A stretch of 24,304 nt of DNA, from contig PCCJ01000106.1 of NCBI GenBank assembly GCA_002731665.1, positions 1-24,304 of the forward strand, given 5' to 3'. Under the pieces are notes generated by a model. It made no database searches and was not told where the DNA came from. It worked only from the letters and a program-made list of their open reading frames with translations. Positions within the stretch are counted from its first letter, which is position 1, and each line of letters opens with the position of its first letter. The position numbers and the translations under genes are program-made. Shown here piece after piece: positions 1 through 7,751 of this stretch. The DNA comes from Actinomycetota bacterium. Lineage in GTDB: Bacteria > Actinomycetota > Acidimicrobiia > Acidimicrobiales > Poriferisodaliceae.

Positions 1-870
1 CGAGCGCGCGTTCTTATTCAAAGCATTATCGCCGAGAACCACGATGTTCACTTAGCTTTGACGAGTCGGCGAGGGCATGCATCTCGCCTAGCCCGAGGGG
101 CCGCTTCAACGGGTACCGAAATAGTTTTTGTTCTTGGCGGCGATGGAACTCTCAATGAAGCAGCTAATGGATTAGCTGGCTCTGATTGCGCGTTAGCTCC
201 TCTTCCGGGAGGCTCTACCAATGTGTTTGCGAGAACTCTTGGCATTCCAGATGATCCCTTAGAGGCTGTTAGATCACTCTTATCAGCGATTGATGCTAAT
301 CAGATTCGATCTGTGGGGCTTGGTGAAGTTGGCGGGAGGTATTTTCTTTTTCATTGCGGAATGGGTTTCGATGCTGCTGTAGTGCAGCAGGTGGAACGTA
401 AAGCAGCGCTAAAACGTTACGCAGGTCACCCGCTCTTTATTTGGGCTGGATTCAACACTTGGCTAAACCATTACGATCGTTCGTCGCCCAGAATGAGCGT
501 AAAGCACGGTGGCAAGCTCATAAACGATAGTTATTTCACCGTGGTATTGAATACCAATCCTTATACCTATCTTGGCCACCGCCCGTTGTCTTTTGCTCCT
601 GCAGCAACTCTGGACAACGGCTTAAGCCTTGTTGTGTTGCGAACGATGGCGTTTAAACCAGTGATGTCTATAGTCAAAGATCTTGTCTCAGGGAAACAGC
701 TACGAGACAGTAATACTTTGCACTTAGCTGACAACCTGCCGGAAATCGAGATAGTCGGACACAAGCCTTTCCCATATCAACTCGATGGAGACTTTTTAGG
801 AGAAGTCTCCTCTTTGAAATTCACTTGGGTACCGAAAAAACTTCGGTTAGTTTGTCCGCTCATAGCATAG
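1..870 (+). CDS. Diacylglycerol kinase family lipid kinase (5' partial)
   Basis: ATP-dependent lipid kinase of the DAGK/YegS/BmrU family, which phosphorylates diacylglycerol or a related lipid at the inner face of the membrane. The frame is open from base 1, so the true start lies upstream; the TTG at 58 is internal, because the residues before it continue the domain. The catalytic nucleotide-binding motif GGDGTLNEA is encoded at 136-162, followed by PLPGGSTNVFARTLGIP, and the conserved late DGD/DGE element (QLDGDFLGE) is near the C-terminus. Only the first part of the N-terminal domain (the NP-x-G type motif) is missing. The last 94 bp are antisense to the 3' end of the convergent phosphodiesterase gene. 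The family is certain; the exact lipid substrate is not. Confidence 0.9.
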   Translation, partial: RARVLIQSIIAENHDVHLALTSRRGHASRLARGAASTGTEIVFVLGGDGTLNEAANGLAGSDCALAPLPGGSTNVFARTLGIPDDPLEAVRSLLSAIDANQIRSVGLGEVGGRYFLFHCGMGFDAAVVQQVERKAALKRYAGHPLFIWAGFNTWLNHYDRSSPRMSVKHGGKLINDSYFTVVLNTNPYTYLGHRPLSFAPAATLDNGLSLVVLRTMAFKPVMSIVKDLVSGKQLRDSNTLHLADNLPEIEIVGHKPFPYQLDGDFLGEVSSLKFTWVPKKLRLVCPLIA

Positions 871-1550
871 TTGTTCACTACTTGGCGTCCGCGATCAGGG
901 AAGTTAGTTATTACACAGTCGACGCCCATCGCAACTAGTTCGCTGAGCCGCTCTTCGTCATCGACCGTCCAGACGCACACCGCCAAGCCTTCGCTTTGAG
1001 CTTCGTTGACACGAGACTGGCCTACAAGCGAATCAGCAGGATGCAAAGCGTTAAAGCCCATGGCTAAGCAGTACTGAATAGCTCGATCGAAATTCTCGTC
1101 AGAAAACAAATACCCAATCAGAATTTCTGAATCAAATTCACGAATTATCTCAAGACACGCTCTATCAAATGAAGAAACAAGAATTCTTTTTTTGTGGTTT
1201 GTGCAAGTCTGTATGACCCTTAACAGCTCTGGAAGTCCTCGCTCATTCTCTATAAAGCTTTGGTCAAGAACATCATTTTTTATTTCGATATTTACAAAAC
1301 TTTTTCCGCAAGCATCAAGAGCTGCAGGAAGTAGAATCACAGATTCCGGCAGCGAAGTAGCTAGCACTCGGGAAATATCGCGTCCATCGCGTAATTGTGG
1401 ATCGTGATGAACTGCAAGAAAGCAGTCTGAGGTTAAGCGAACATCAAGCTCTATTCCATCAGCACCAAGTTCAATAGCTTTACGAAATGCTTCTGCCGTA
1501 TTTTCTGGAAAAAAAGAGGAAGCTCCGCGATGAGCAAGAACTAAAGTCAC
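777..1550 (-). CDS. Glycerophosphodiester phosphodiesterase
   Basis: Hydrolyses glycerophosphodiesters from phospholipid turnover to glycerol-3-phosphate and an alcohol. The 257-residue GDPD domain (TIM barrel) shows HRGAS at 7-11, PEN at 15-17, IELDVR at 34-39, HHD at 48-50 and IEIK at 88-91, so the catalytic His pair (H7 and H49) and the metal ligands (E16, E34, D36, E89) are present. There is no signal peptide, so it is likely cytoplasmic. The start is GTG at 1550 with no clear Shine-Dalgarno; the HRGA motif follows at once, so no other start fits. The domain normally ends near the VITNFPDR segment; the last roughly 30 residues are a Ser/Lys-rich tail encoded antisense to the lipid kinase. 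It converges on the kinase and diverges from whiB. Confidence 0.93.
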   Translation of the reverse strand: MTLVLAHRGASSFFPENTAEAFRKAIELGADGIELDVRLTSDCFLAVHHDPQLRDGRDISRVLATSLPESVILLPAALDACGKSFVNIEIKNDVLDQSFIENERGLPELLRVIQTCTNHKKRILVSSFDRACLEIIREFDSEILIGYLFSDENFDRAIQYCLAMGFNALHPADSLVGQSRVNEAQSEGLAVCVWTVDDEERLSELVAMGVDCVITNFPDRGRQVVNNYAMSGQTNRSFFGTQVNFKEETSPKKSPSS

Positions 1551-1630
1551 TGTCTATAAACCAACTTTCAGTATGTAATAAAAAATCTCTTGTCTGGTCT
1601 TGAATGCAGATGTAAGATGATAAGTCGCTG

Positions 1631-1644
1631 AAAAAATATTTTTT
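1631..1644. promoter_or_regulatory. AT-rich perfect palindrome in the GDPD/whiB intergenic region
   Basis: A6-TA-T6, a 14-bp perfect palindrome in the 233-bp divergent gap between the phosphodiesterase (-) and whiB (+). It may be a promoter-proximal AT-rich element or a protein-binding site. A palindrome this simple can occur by chance in AT-rich DNA. I could not pick a convincing -35/-10 pair for either gene. Confidence 0.25.
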
Positions 1645-1739
1645 ACGGCGTAGATCTCGGTGAATGAGTCTGCGAGCTGTCCGTATCTAAACTTTCTCAC
1701 CGCACCCTAAACACCAGATCTTAATAATAAGAAATTATA

Positions 1740-1761
1740 GCTTGCCATGGAATTAGCAAGC
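1740..1761 (+). promoter_or_regulatory. Small inverted repeat in the whiB leader
   Basis: GCTTGC and GCAAGC form a 6-bp inverted repeat with a 10-nt spacer, ending 7 nt before the GGAGG ribosome-binding site of whiB (1769-1773). It could be a leader hairpin or an operator half-site pair. It is short, so the functional reading is inference. Confidence 0.3.
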
Positions 1762-1783
1762 AGCACCCGGAGGAACACCCCAT

Positions 1784-2068
1784 ATGACCACCAGAGGAAC
1801 AGTACTTCTTGAAAGCAGCTTATGGCAGAACCATGCCAAATGCCGAGATGTCGACCCTGCGGTTTTTTTCCCGATTGGTAGCACTGGTTCCGCGCTACGA
1901 AAAATAGCGGCGGCCAAAGCTGTATGCGAAAACTGCGCCTGCGTCGAGGTGTGTCTCGATTTTGCTTTAAAAACTAATCAAGACTCTGGGGTGTGGGGCG
2001 GCGCTTCAGAAGAAGAACGGCGCCAAATTCGTCGTGAACGAAATGCTTCCTTGAGAAACGCTGGGTAA
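1784..2068 (+). CDS. whiB1: WhiB family Fe-S transcriptional regulator, WhiB1-like
   Basis: A 94-residue WhiB-like protein, a family confined to Actinobacteria and their phages, which binds a [4Fe-4S] cluster sensitive to NO or O2 and acts with the primary sigma factor. The four ligands are C20, C48, C51 and C57 (C-Xn-C-X2-C-X5-C); a fifth cysteine, C53, lies inside the cluster. GVWGG follows at 69-73, then a basic Arg-rich tail for DNA contact. The stretch FFPIGSTGSA, the AAAKAVC segment and QDSGVWGG match M. tuberculosis WhiB1 better than other paralogues as I recall them. The ATG is preceded by GGAGG at 1769-1773 with about 10 nt spacing. It is convergent with pdtaS, 27 bp between stops, the same arrangement as Rv3219/Rv3220c. 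Family certain, WhiB1 subgroup likely. Confidence 0.93.
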   Translation: MTTRGTVLLESSLWQNHAKCRDVDPAVFFPIGSTGSALRKIAAAKAVCENCACVEVCLDFALKTNQDSGVWGGASEEERRQIRRERNASLRNAG

Positions 2069-2069
2069 C

Positions 2070-2093
2070 GAACAGGGAGCTTAGTTTCTGTTC
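2070..2093 (+). terminator. Hairpin between convergent whiB and pdtaS
   Basis: GAACAGGGA (2070-2078) can pair with TTTCTGTTC (2085-2093) with a 6-nt loop: 9 bp including two G-U pairs in the plus-strand RNA. It fills the 27-bp gap between the two stop codons. The outer 6 bp are perfect and would also form on the minus strand. There is no strong T tract, so this is a weak terminator candidate. Confidence 0.4.
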
Positions 2094-2095
2094 AA

Positions 2096-3577
2096 TTACT
2101 CAGCAGGCGCTATCGGGACCTGCACTAAGGCCTCCGAGCCCGATGAATCAGCCCTACGTCGCATTGTTATACCTCCACCTAATTCAGAGCTAGCTAACGC
2201 ACGAATAATCGAAGTCCCAAGCCCCCGCTGTTCTTCTATATTAAAATTTGGCGGTAATCCAATCCCATCATCTATTACTTTCATAAGTAAAGTGTTAGCT
2301 TCCGGTCTCGACAAATGAACTTCGACTGTACCTGCTAAGCCATCGACCAAAGGCGAATCGCTTGGGAACGCGTGATCAACCGCGTTCTGAAGTAATTCAT
2401 TGAGAACCACAGCTAACTGAGTAACCACGACTGAAGGAACCAACCCGACATCACCATGGACTGAGAACTCCACTGGTCTTTCTTTAGAAGTAAAACTATC
2501 TTGCGCAGTTCGAGCTAATAAATGCGCCACTTCGAACAAGCTAACGTCATCAACCGAAACGTTCGCTAGTGCTTCATGCACCAACGCGATCGCCCGAATC
2601 CGTCGCACTGACTCCTCTATCGCAATTTTCGCCTCAAATGACTCGAGACGTCTTCCTTGCAGTCGCAATAAAGAAGAGATCGTTTGGAGATTGTTTTTCA
2701 CGCGGTGATGAATCTCACGAATAGTCGCATCTTTAGATAAAAGTAGACGATCTCTTCTTCTTAACTCCGTAACGTCTCTCAGCAAAATAATAGTTTCACG
2801 AGGTCCGGTATCATCAAAAATTGGAACAGCCATAGCCTGAACAATTACTTCAGATTGTTCTATCTCATGAGCGACAGGAACAGTTGAGGTAATAAGGTCA
2901 CTGATGACTTCCTTCCCAAGTTTTAAATGTTCTAATTTTCTCCCTGTTACATTTCCAACTACACCAATTCGATGAAGGTTGCTGAGAGCATTCGGTGATA
3001 TGTACTCGATCCGTCCGCCTTTATCTAGGACCAGAAGACCATCTCCAACTCTTGGCACCTCGTCTAAATTGACATCTTCGTCACGAAGCGGGAAAAGGCC
3101 TGCTGAAATCATTTCTGAAAACCGGGCGAATGTCTCTAAATAGTTACGCTCAAGCTCGCCAAAATCTCGTTTCTCCAAAAAGTCTGGCGAAACTTCACGA
3201 CTTAACACCGCTATCACGTCAGGTCCAAATACAACTGGAATGGAAGTTACCCTCGCAAGTCGATTACTCGGCTTTATCGGAACTTCGCCTTCGACCGTAT
3301 GTCCAAGTTCATAAGACTGAAATATTAGCGGGCGCTCGATATCGCTGACTTTCATACCAACATGGTCATCTTTATACAAAGTTTGACCAGTTGTCGGTCT
3401 GATTTGACTAACGACAGCGAACTTTTTACTTTCAACTTCTGCCGGCACAAATAGAAGCAAATCTGAAAAAGATAAGTCTGCAAGCAGACCCAGCCAAGGG
3501 ACAAGTCTTTTCAGGTGAATCAGCTGCTCTGATGTAAGTGCTGATCCAAGACGGTTCAACTCGGCGAGAGTAGGCAT
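2096..3577 (-). CDS. pdtaS: Sensor histidine kinase PdtaS (GAF-PAS-HisKA_2-HATPase)
   Basis: A 493-residue soluble sensor kinase closely resembling M. tuberculosis PdtaS (Rv3220c), which signals to the ANTAR-type RNA-binding regulator PdtaR. The N-terminal GAF-like domain is at about 1-160 (LLADLSFSDLLLFV near 31-44), the PAS domain at about 175-275 (SPNALSNLHRIG, ending ILLRDVTELRRRDR), and the HisKA_2 dimerisation helix has REIHHRVKNNLQ with phosphoacceptor H290/H291. The ATPase N box is NELLQNAVDHAF (393-404), G1 is DDGIGLP (436-442) and G2 is GLGTS (452-456). No transmembrane segment is seen. No response regulator lies in the window, so the partner must be encoded elsewhere. It starts with ATG at 3577 and lies 48 bp downstream of the TB9.4-like gene on the same strand, probably co-transcribed. 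Confidence 0.92.
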   Translation of the reverse strand: MPTLAELNRLGSALTSEQLIHLKRLVPWLGLLADLSFSDLLLFVPAEVESKKFAVVSQIRPTTGQTLYKDDHVGMKVSDIERPLIFQSYELGHTVEGEVPIKPSNRLARVTSIPVVFGPDVIAVLSREVSPDFLEKRDFGELERNYLETFARFSEMISAGLFPLRDEDVNLDEVPRVGDGLLVLDKGGRIEYISPNALSNLHRIGVVGNVTGRKLEHLKLGKEVISDLITSTVPVAHEIEQSEVIVQAMAVPIFDDTGPRETIILLRDVTELRRRDRLLLSKDATIREIHHRVKNNLQTISSLLRLQGRRLESFEAKIAIEESVRRIRAIALVHEALANVSVDDVSLFEVAHLLARTAQDSFTSKERPVEFSVHGDVGLVPSVVVTQLAVVLNELLQNAVDHAFPSDSPLVDGLAGTVEVHLSRPEANTLLMKVIDDGIGLPPNFNIEEQRGLGTSIIRALASSELGGGITMRRRADSSGSEALVQVPIAPAE

Positions 3578-3625
3578 TAAACATCAAAATAGCCGTTGGC
3601 TAGCTGAGGAGCGGTTTTAACTGAA

Positions 3626-3856
3626 CTATTCTGCAGAAAAACCAATACGCCTGTCGGAGGTGCTACCCAACTCGACATAGGCAAGTTGGGCCGCAGGCAC
3701 GCCTACTTGACGACCATCACGGTCAGTTAGCCACAAGGTTCCTGTTTTCGCAGCTATTGCCGCTTCGACATCTGATCTAACGCCGGCGGCCATTTCATCA
3801 GCTACTTCAAGACTAAGCTCTCTCACTACGTTCATAATACCGATTCGGATATCCAC
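3626..3856 (-). CDS. DUF3107 (TB9.4-like) conserved actinobacterial protein
   Basis: A 76-residue protein of the actinobacterial DUF3107 family; the M. tuberculosis relative is TB9.4 (Rv3208A). Recognisable features are the N-terminal DIRIGI strand with VREL, a central LWLTDRDGR turn and the C-terminal AYVELG...RRIGF signature. I chose the GTG at 3856: it places the DIRIGI strand at the N-terminus as in the family and has AGAGGA 7 nt upstream. The frame stays open 28 codons further upstream, but that segment has no family similarity. The molecular role is unknown. It sits between selO (83 nt upstream) and pdtaS on the same strand. Confidence 0.88.
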   Translation of the reverse strand: MDIRIGIMNVVRELSLEVADEMAAGVRSDVEAAIAAKTGTLWLTDRDGRQVGVPAAQLAYVELGSTSDRRIGFSAE

Positions 3857-3939
3857 GCAAATTTCCTCTTCAAAATATTGTTGGGAACCCCAGTTGGTTT
3901 CTCTTAAAGTTACTTTACGGGTAGACGCGACCAGGACCA

Positions 3940-5529
3940 CTAAGAACTACAAGAGAGCTGTGAACATCCAGGCTTAGTTCGTGCCCAATCAGGACGTAAT
4001 TCCGCGTATTTTTGATTGTTTACCTGATGATCGTATGGATGTCTCATCACATCCAGTAGTTCATTTACTGGCTCGTTGTTGCCAGATTCAGCCTGCTCAA
4101 TTGCTATTTGACTAAGGTAATTACGCAAAACAAACTTAGGGTTAACAGCGTTCATTTTTTCGCGACGTTCACCATCGTTAATATTTAATAAACGTAACCG
4201 AGTGGTATAAGCATCAACAAACGCATGTATCTCACCTTTGTTCTCCGGCTTCAGATCTTCTGGTTTGTAGTGAGCTTTTTTGATTGGTTTGATCCGGTCC
4301 TCTGCTCCAACCTCTATGCCACTAGAAACTTCTGCTAATTGCCGCCAAAAGATCGTCATATCGGTCTCGGTGAGCTCCAACACTTTGAGCGCCAAGTCAG
4401 CTATCTGTTTATTTGGTTTTTCCCAAAGATTCGGCAGACCAAGTTTGGCTGCCATCATCACAGCCCACTTTTTTTCATACACAGTTTTGTATTTATCTAT
4501 GGCAGCTTGCAACGGCTCAACCTTACCTACCAGCGGGTAAAGCGCATTCGCTAATTGAGCTAAATTCCAGTGAGCAACTTGCGACTGGTGTCCATAGCGG
4601 TAACGCTTTTGGGCGGCATCAGTGGTGTTTGGAGTCCAATTTGGGTCATAGTTGTCCAACCAGCCGTAGGGCCCATAGTCAATAGTTAAACCAAGAATCG
4701 ACATATTGTCGGTATTCATTACTCCATGGACAAATCCGACTCTCATCCACTCAACAACCATTTCAGCAGTACGCGACACCACTTCGTTTAAAAACTGGAC
4801 ATACTTGTCAGGGTCGAGAACATCAATCTCTTTAAACTGGGTTTCTATGACAAAGTCAGCCAATTTTCTGAGGTTCTCAATGTCATCCCGAGAAGAAAAA
4901 ATTTCAAAATTACCAAATCTAACAAAAGACGGAGCGACTCTGCACACGATAGCTCCCGGCTCAGGCTTCGTATTGCCGTTATAGAACATGTCTCTCATCA
5001 CTGCATCTCCGGTTCCAACCAGGCTCAACGCTCTTGTAGTCGGAACTCCCAGATGGTGCATCGCCTCGCTGCAGAGAAACTCGCGAACTGATGATCGCAT
5101 TACAGCAAGACCATCTGCGGATCGAGAATACGGAGTAGGTCCGGCTCCTTTCAGTTGCAGCATCTGATGCTGGCCATTTACATCAACTACCTCCCCTAGT
5201 GCGATAGCACGACCGTCACCTAGTTGCCCAGCCCAATGCCCGAATTGATGACCTCCATAGCACATCGCATGCGGGTCCATACCTGGCAAATTCTTTGCAC
5301 CACTCAGAATTGCCGCAATATCAACGTCATCACCTATAAGCGGATCCACACCTAGCAAAGCCATCATCTCTTTACTATGAGCCACCAGCTTCGGGTCTTT
5401 AACTTTGGCAGGAGTTACTCGAGAATAGCATGCGGCATAGACTTGCCTTTCTCGATTCTCAGTCTCGCTATCGGATGGCAAAAAGTTCGTGAAACGGTTC
5501 TCAAAGCGAATTTCTCGAATAGTTCCCAA
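3940..5529 (-). CDS. selO: Protein adenylyltransferase SelO (YdiU/UPF0061)
   Basis: A pseudokinase-fold enzyme that transfers AMP from ATP to Ser/Thr/Tyr of target proteins and is tied to redox stress in E. coli. Its 529 residues are near the family norm. Visible motifs are CYGGHQFGHWAGQLGDGRA (90-108), QLKGAGPTPYSR (125-136, catalytic-lobe K127 and R136), HGVMNTDNMS (268-277) and the metal-binding IDYGP (283-287). The C-terminus is SCSS: C527 takes the place of the selenocysteine of animal SelO, so this is the cysteine form. The start is TTG at 5529, supported by AGGAG 6 nt upstream; the next in-frame Met lies too far into the protein. It is 59 bp downstream of mrp and probably co-transcribed. 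Confidence 0.93.
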   Translation of the reverse strand: MGTIREIRFENRFTNFLPSDSETENRERQVYAACYSRVTPAKVKDPKLVAHSKEMMALLGVDPLIGDDVDIAAILSGAKNLPGMDPHAMCYGGHQFGHWAGQLGDGRAIALGEVVDVNGQHQMLQLKGAGPTPYSRSADGLAVMRSSVREFLCSEAMHHLGVPTTRALSLVGTGDAVMRDMFYNGNTKPEPGAIVCRVAPSFVRFGNFEIFSSRDDIENLRKLADFVIETQFKEIDVLDPDKYVQFLNEVVSRTAEMVVEWMRVGFVHGVMNTDNMSILGLTIDYGPYGWLDNYDPNWTPNTTDAAQKRYRYGHQSQVAHWNLAQLANALYPLVGKVEPLQAAIDKYKTVYEKKWAVMMAAKLGLPNLWEKPNKQIADLALKVLELTETDMTIFWRQLAEVSSGIEVGAEDRIKPIKKAHYKPEDLKPENKGEIHAFVDAYTTRLRLLNINDGERREKMNAVNPKFVLRNYLSQIAIEQAESGNNEPVNELLDVMRHPYDHQVNNQKYAELRPDWARTKPGCSQLSCSS

Positions 5530-5588
5530 CTTAAACTCCTAAAATTTGATCGATCAAGAAGAGGCACATCTACTTCACTAGCTAAGCC

Positions 5589-6731
5589 TTACAGAAGCTT
5601 AAGCCCTTCGTTATATCGTCTTGTTGGAAGATGTTCTTCTTCTAGAAGTCGAGCCATTTCAAAGAAAACCTTAGACGCCTCATTTTCCGGATCCAATACA
5701 GTGATCGGGCGCCCGCTATCTCCACCTTCACGAAGAGCTGAGACTATAGGAATCTGCCCAAGAAGTGGAACCTCTAGTTCACTAGCCAATTCCGTACCGC
5801 CTCCACTGCCGAAAATTTCATACTTTTTACCATCATCGCCTGTGAACCAACTCATGTTTTCAATTACCGCTCTGACCTGTAAATTAACTTTTTCTGCCAT
5901 ATAGGCAGCGCGTTGCGCAACTTTTTGAGCTGCTGGCTGAGGCGTAGTCACTACAATTAACTCCGACTTTGGTAAGAATTGAGCCAGCGATAGCGAAATA
6001 TCTCCAGTTCCAGGCGGTAGGTCTACGAGCAAATAATCAGGATTATCCCAGTACACATCTGTCAAAAATTGTTCCAAAGCCTTGTGTAACATTGGTCCAC
6101 GCCAAATGACCGGTTGATCCTCACGAGCAAAAAACCCCATTGAGATACACCGAACACCGTTGGCTTCGACTGGCACAACCATTTGGTCGATAACAGCCGG
6201 AGGCCGATCCACGCCAAGCATTCGAGGAATAGAAAATCCCCAAACATCTGCATCTATAATCGCAGTGCGACTCCCCCTTTTCGCTAACGAGATAGCAAGA
6301 TTTGTTGTGACACTAGATTTTCCGACGCCACCCTTGCCACTTGCTATCAGCAGTACTCGAGTTCGATTCCCAGGCTCAGCAAACGGAACGGCACGACCTT
6401 CTGCATGGCCATGACTTTGTTGACTTCCAGCTGTAGCGGAGGGGTCACCGATTAGCTGTGCACGCAAGGCTGCTTGTTCAGCTTCATCCATAATAGTGAA
6501 TTCGACAGCTACGGAGTCGACTCCGTCTACCTGCCTACTGGCTTCTATTATTAGTCGCTCGAGTTCATCGCGAACCGGCCAATCTTCAGACGGAAGGGCC
6601 ACGACAACTTGCGCTGCTGCCCCGGCGGCGCTTGCAGCCCGCAACATGCCCATTTGAAGCAAGTCAACTCTTAGCTCAGGGTCTATAACAGCTCCGACTA
6701 CGGAAGCTAACTGATCATCAATTTGCGACAT
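5589..6731 (-). CDS. mrp: Mrp/ApbC-type P-loop ATPase, iron-sulfur cluster carrier
   Basis: A 380-residue cytoplasmic ATPase thought to carry and deliver Fe-S clusters. An N-terminal MIP18/DUF59 domain covers about 1-80. The deviant Walker A motif SGKGGVGKSS is at 131-140 (K138), followed by IDADVWGFSIPR (159-170), and a Walker B-like LLVDLPPGTGD at 234-244. ENMSW at 291-295 marks the segment that in canonical ApbC/Nbp35 proteins leads into a cluster-binding CxxC. Here that segment reads FTGDDGKKYEIFG and the whole protein has one cysteine, C195. The start is ATG at 6731, with GGAG about 8 nt upstream; an in-frame start at 6749 would only add MLGAFP. It has its own 189-nt upstream gap, so a separate promoter is possible. 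Confidence 0.92.
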   Translation of the reverse strand: MSQIDDQLASVVGAVIDPELRVDLLQMGMLRAASAAGAAAQVVVALPSEDWPVRDELERLIIEASRQVDGVDSVAVEFTIMDEAEQAALRAQLIGDPSATAGSQQSHGHAEGRAVPFAEPGNRTRVLLIASGKGGVGKSSVTTNLAISLAKRGSRTAIIDADVWGFSIPRMLGVDRPPAVIDQMVVPVEANGVRCISMGFFAREDQPVIWRGPMLHKALEQFLTDVYWDNPDYLLVDLPPGTGDISLSLAQFLPKSELIVVTTPQPAAQKVAQRAAYMAEKVNLQVRAVIENMSWFTGDDGKKYEIFGSGGGTELASELEVPLLGQIPIVSALREGGDSGRPITVLDPENEASKVFFEMARLLEEEHLPTRRYNEGLKLL

Positions 6732-6800
6732 AGGAAATGCTCCAAGCATTCGGCGGCGACATGCACAGTGCTAAACACCGCCATACCTTAGAATCTACTC

Positions 6801-6870
6801 TTACGGCCGCTAACCTACTCATTCAATCTTTCTTCTCACGACCTAGAAAATATTTCCGCCGCGGCCGTAA
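6801..6870. repeat. Widely spaced 10-bp inverted repeat in the ccmI-mrp gap
   Basis: TTACGGCCGC (6801-6810) and GCGGCCGTAA (6861-6870) are perfect inverse complements, 50 bp apart, in the 189-bp gap between the ccmI stop and the mrp start. They are GC-rich blocks in AT-rich DNA. They could be paired operator sites upstream of mrp or the base of a long hairpin ending the ccm transcript. No T tract follows an arm cleanly on the minus strand, so I do not call a terminator. Confidence 0.4.
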
Positions 6871-6920
6871 CGTTTTTTCGTCTAATCCAAAGATCTACCT
6901 AGTGTCAAAATACTTTAAAT

Positions 6921-7751
6921 TTAGCCTCGCATGCCCACTTCATCATTCATCTCTGTGACGAAAAGTCTTAGCTGATCAGCCATTGCGGGAGGCGGGTCTA
7001 ACGACAAAGCCGTCTCATACATCAGCACCGCACGTTCTAAATCTTTTTCAACGTAACGAGCTACATACCCTCTAAAAACATAGGCATCAAATTTTTTAGG
7101 CTTATTTCTAATTGCCCTGTCAAGATTTCGAATACCTTCTTCTAAAAGCTCCGGGCTATCGATCCGAACTAGAATCCACCCTCGGAGTGTGAGAGCATCA
7201 AGATTATTAACATCGTTTTCCAATATTTGGTCTAGCTGCCGTATGGCCTCCAAGATCTCCTGTGCCTCTTCATGCAACCTCGCTGAAAGAAGCAATGCTG
7301 CAGAAGAATCTGGTGTATCTCGCAAAATTTCTTCGACAACCAGACGAGAACGGTCAAACTCTCCCTGAAGAAAGAAATTTTCGGCCTCAGCCAGGAGGGC
7401 CCTCGGTGACTGCTCGATCTCCCCGGTAATTGTTTCGCCAGGTTGACGCAACCCAGAATATTGTGCAACAAAAATTCCTGCCATAACACCCAAAATGATG
7501 ATTAGACCTAGATACATCAACTTACTTTTTTGAGGAGCAGCTACGGCATCTAAACTCTCCACTCCCTTTGCAATACGCTTCGATACGGCAGCGACTCGTG
7601 CTATGTAGTCATTTCTAATGGTTAGATATTCATGCTCATCTAAATCGCCGTTTCTAATTTCAACATCAAGGTCATCTAAGGAATGAAGCAGAAAAGAGCG
7701 CTCTTCTTCCAGTCGAGCAAGTTGATCTATACGCCGACCCGATGCTGTCAT
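6921..7751 (-). CDS. ccmI: CcmI-like cytochrome c biogenesis protein with TPRs
   Basis: A 276-residue membrane-anchored TPR protein, last gene of the ccm cluster. In System I, CcmI presents apocytochrome c to the CcmF/H heme ligation complex. Residues about 10-65 form a charged coil with the pattern seen in the CcmI cytoplasmic loop (LDDLDVEIRNGDLDEHEYLTIR region). One TM helix follows at about 78-97, then TPR-like helices from 115 to the end (FFLQGEFDRSRLVVEEIL, ALTLRGWILVRI, AYVFRGYVARYVEKDLERAV). Canonical CcmI has a first TM helix before the coil; that helix is absent here. The ATG overlaps the ccmH stop by 4 nt (ATGA), which implies coupling. Confidence 0.8.
   Translation of the reverse strand: MTASGRRIDQLARLEEERSFLLHSLDDLDVEIRNGDLDEHEYLTIRNDYIARVAAVSKRIAKGVESLDAVAAPQKSKLMYLGLIIILGVMAGIFVAQYSGLRQPGETITGEIEQSPRALLAEAENFFLQGEFDRSRLVVEEILRDTPDSSAALLLSARLHEEAQEILEAIRQLDQILENDVNNLDALTLRGWILVRIDSPELLEEGIRNLDRAIRNKPKKFDAYVFRGYVARYVEKDLERAVLMYETALSLDPPPAMADQLRLFVTEMNDEVGMRG

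Noticed and set aside
3857..3940. Upstream extension of the DUF3107 gene to a 104-residue form
   Set aside because: The extra residues have no family similarity, and a good AGAGGA site precedes the GTG at 3856.
3940..3960. Selenocysteine insertion at the SelO C-terminus
   Set aside because: The codon is TGT (Cys) and no in-frame TGA is present before the TAG stop.
5377..5904. 175-residue plus-strand open frame across the selO/mrp junction
   Set aside because: Antisense to two conserved genes and without any recognisable domain.
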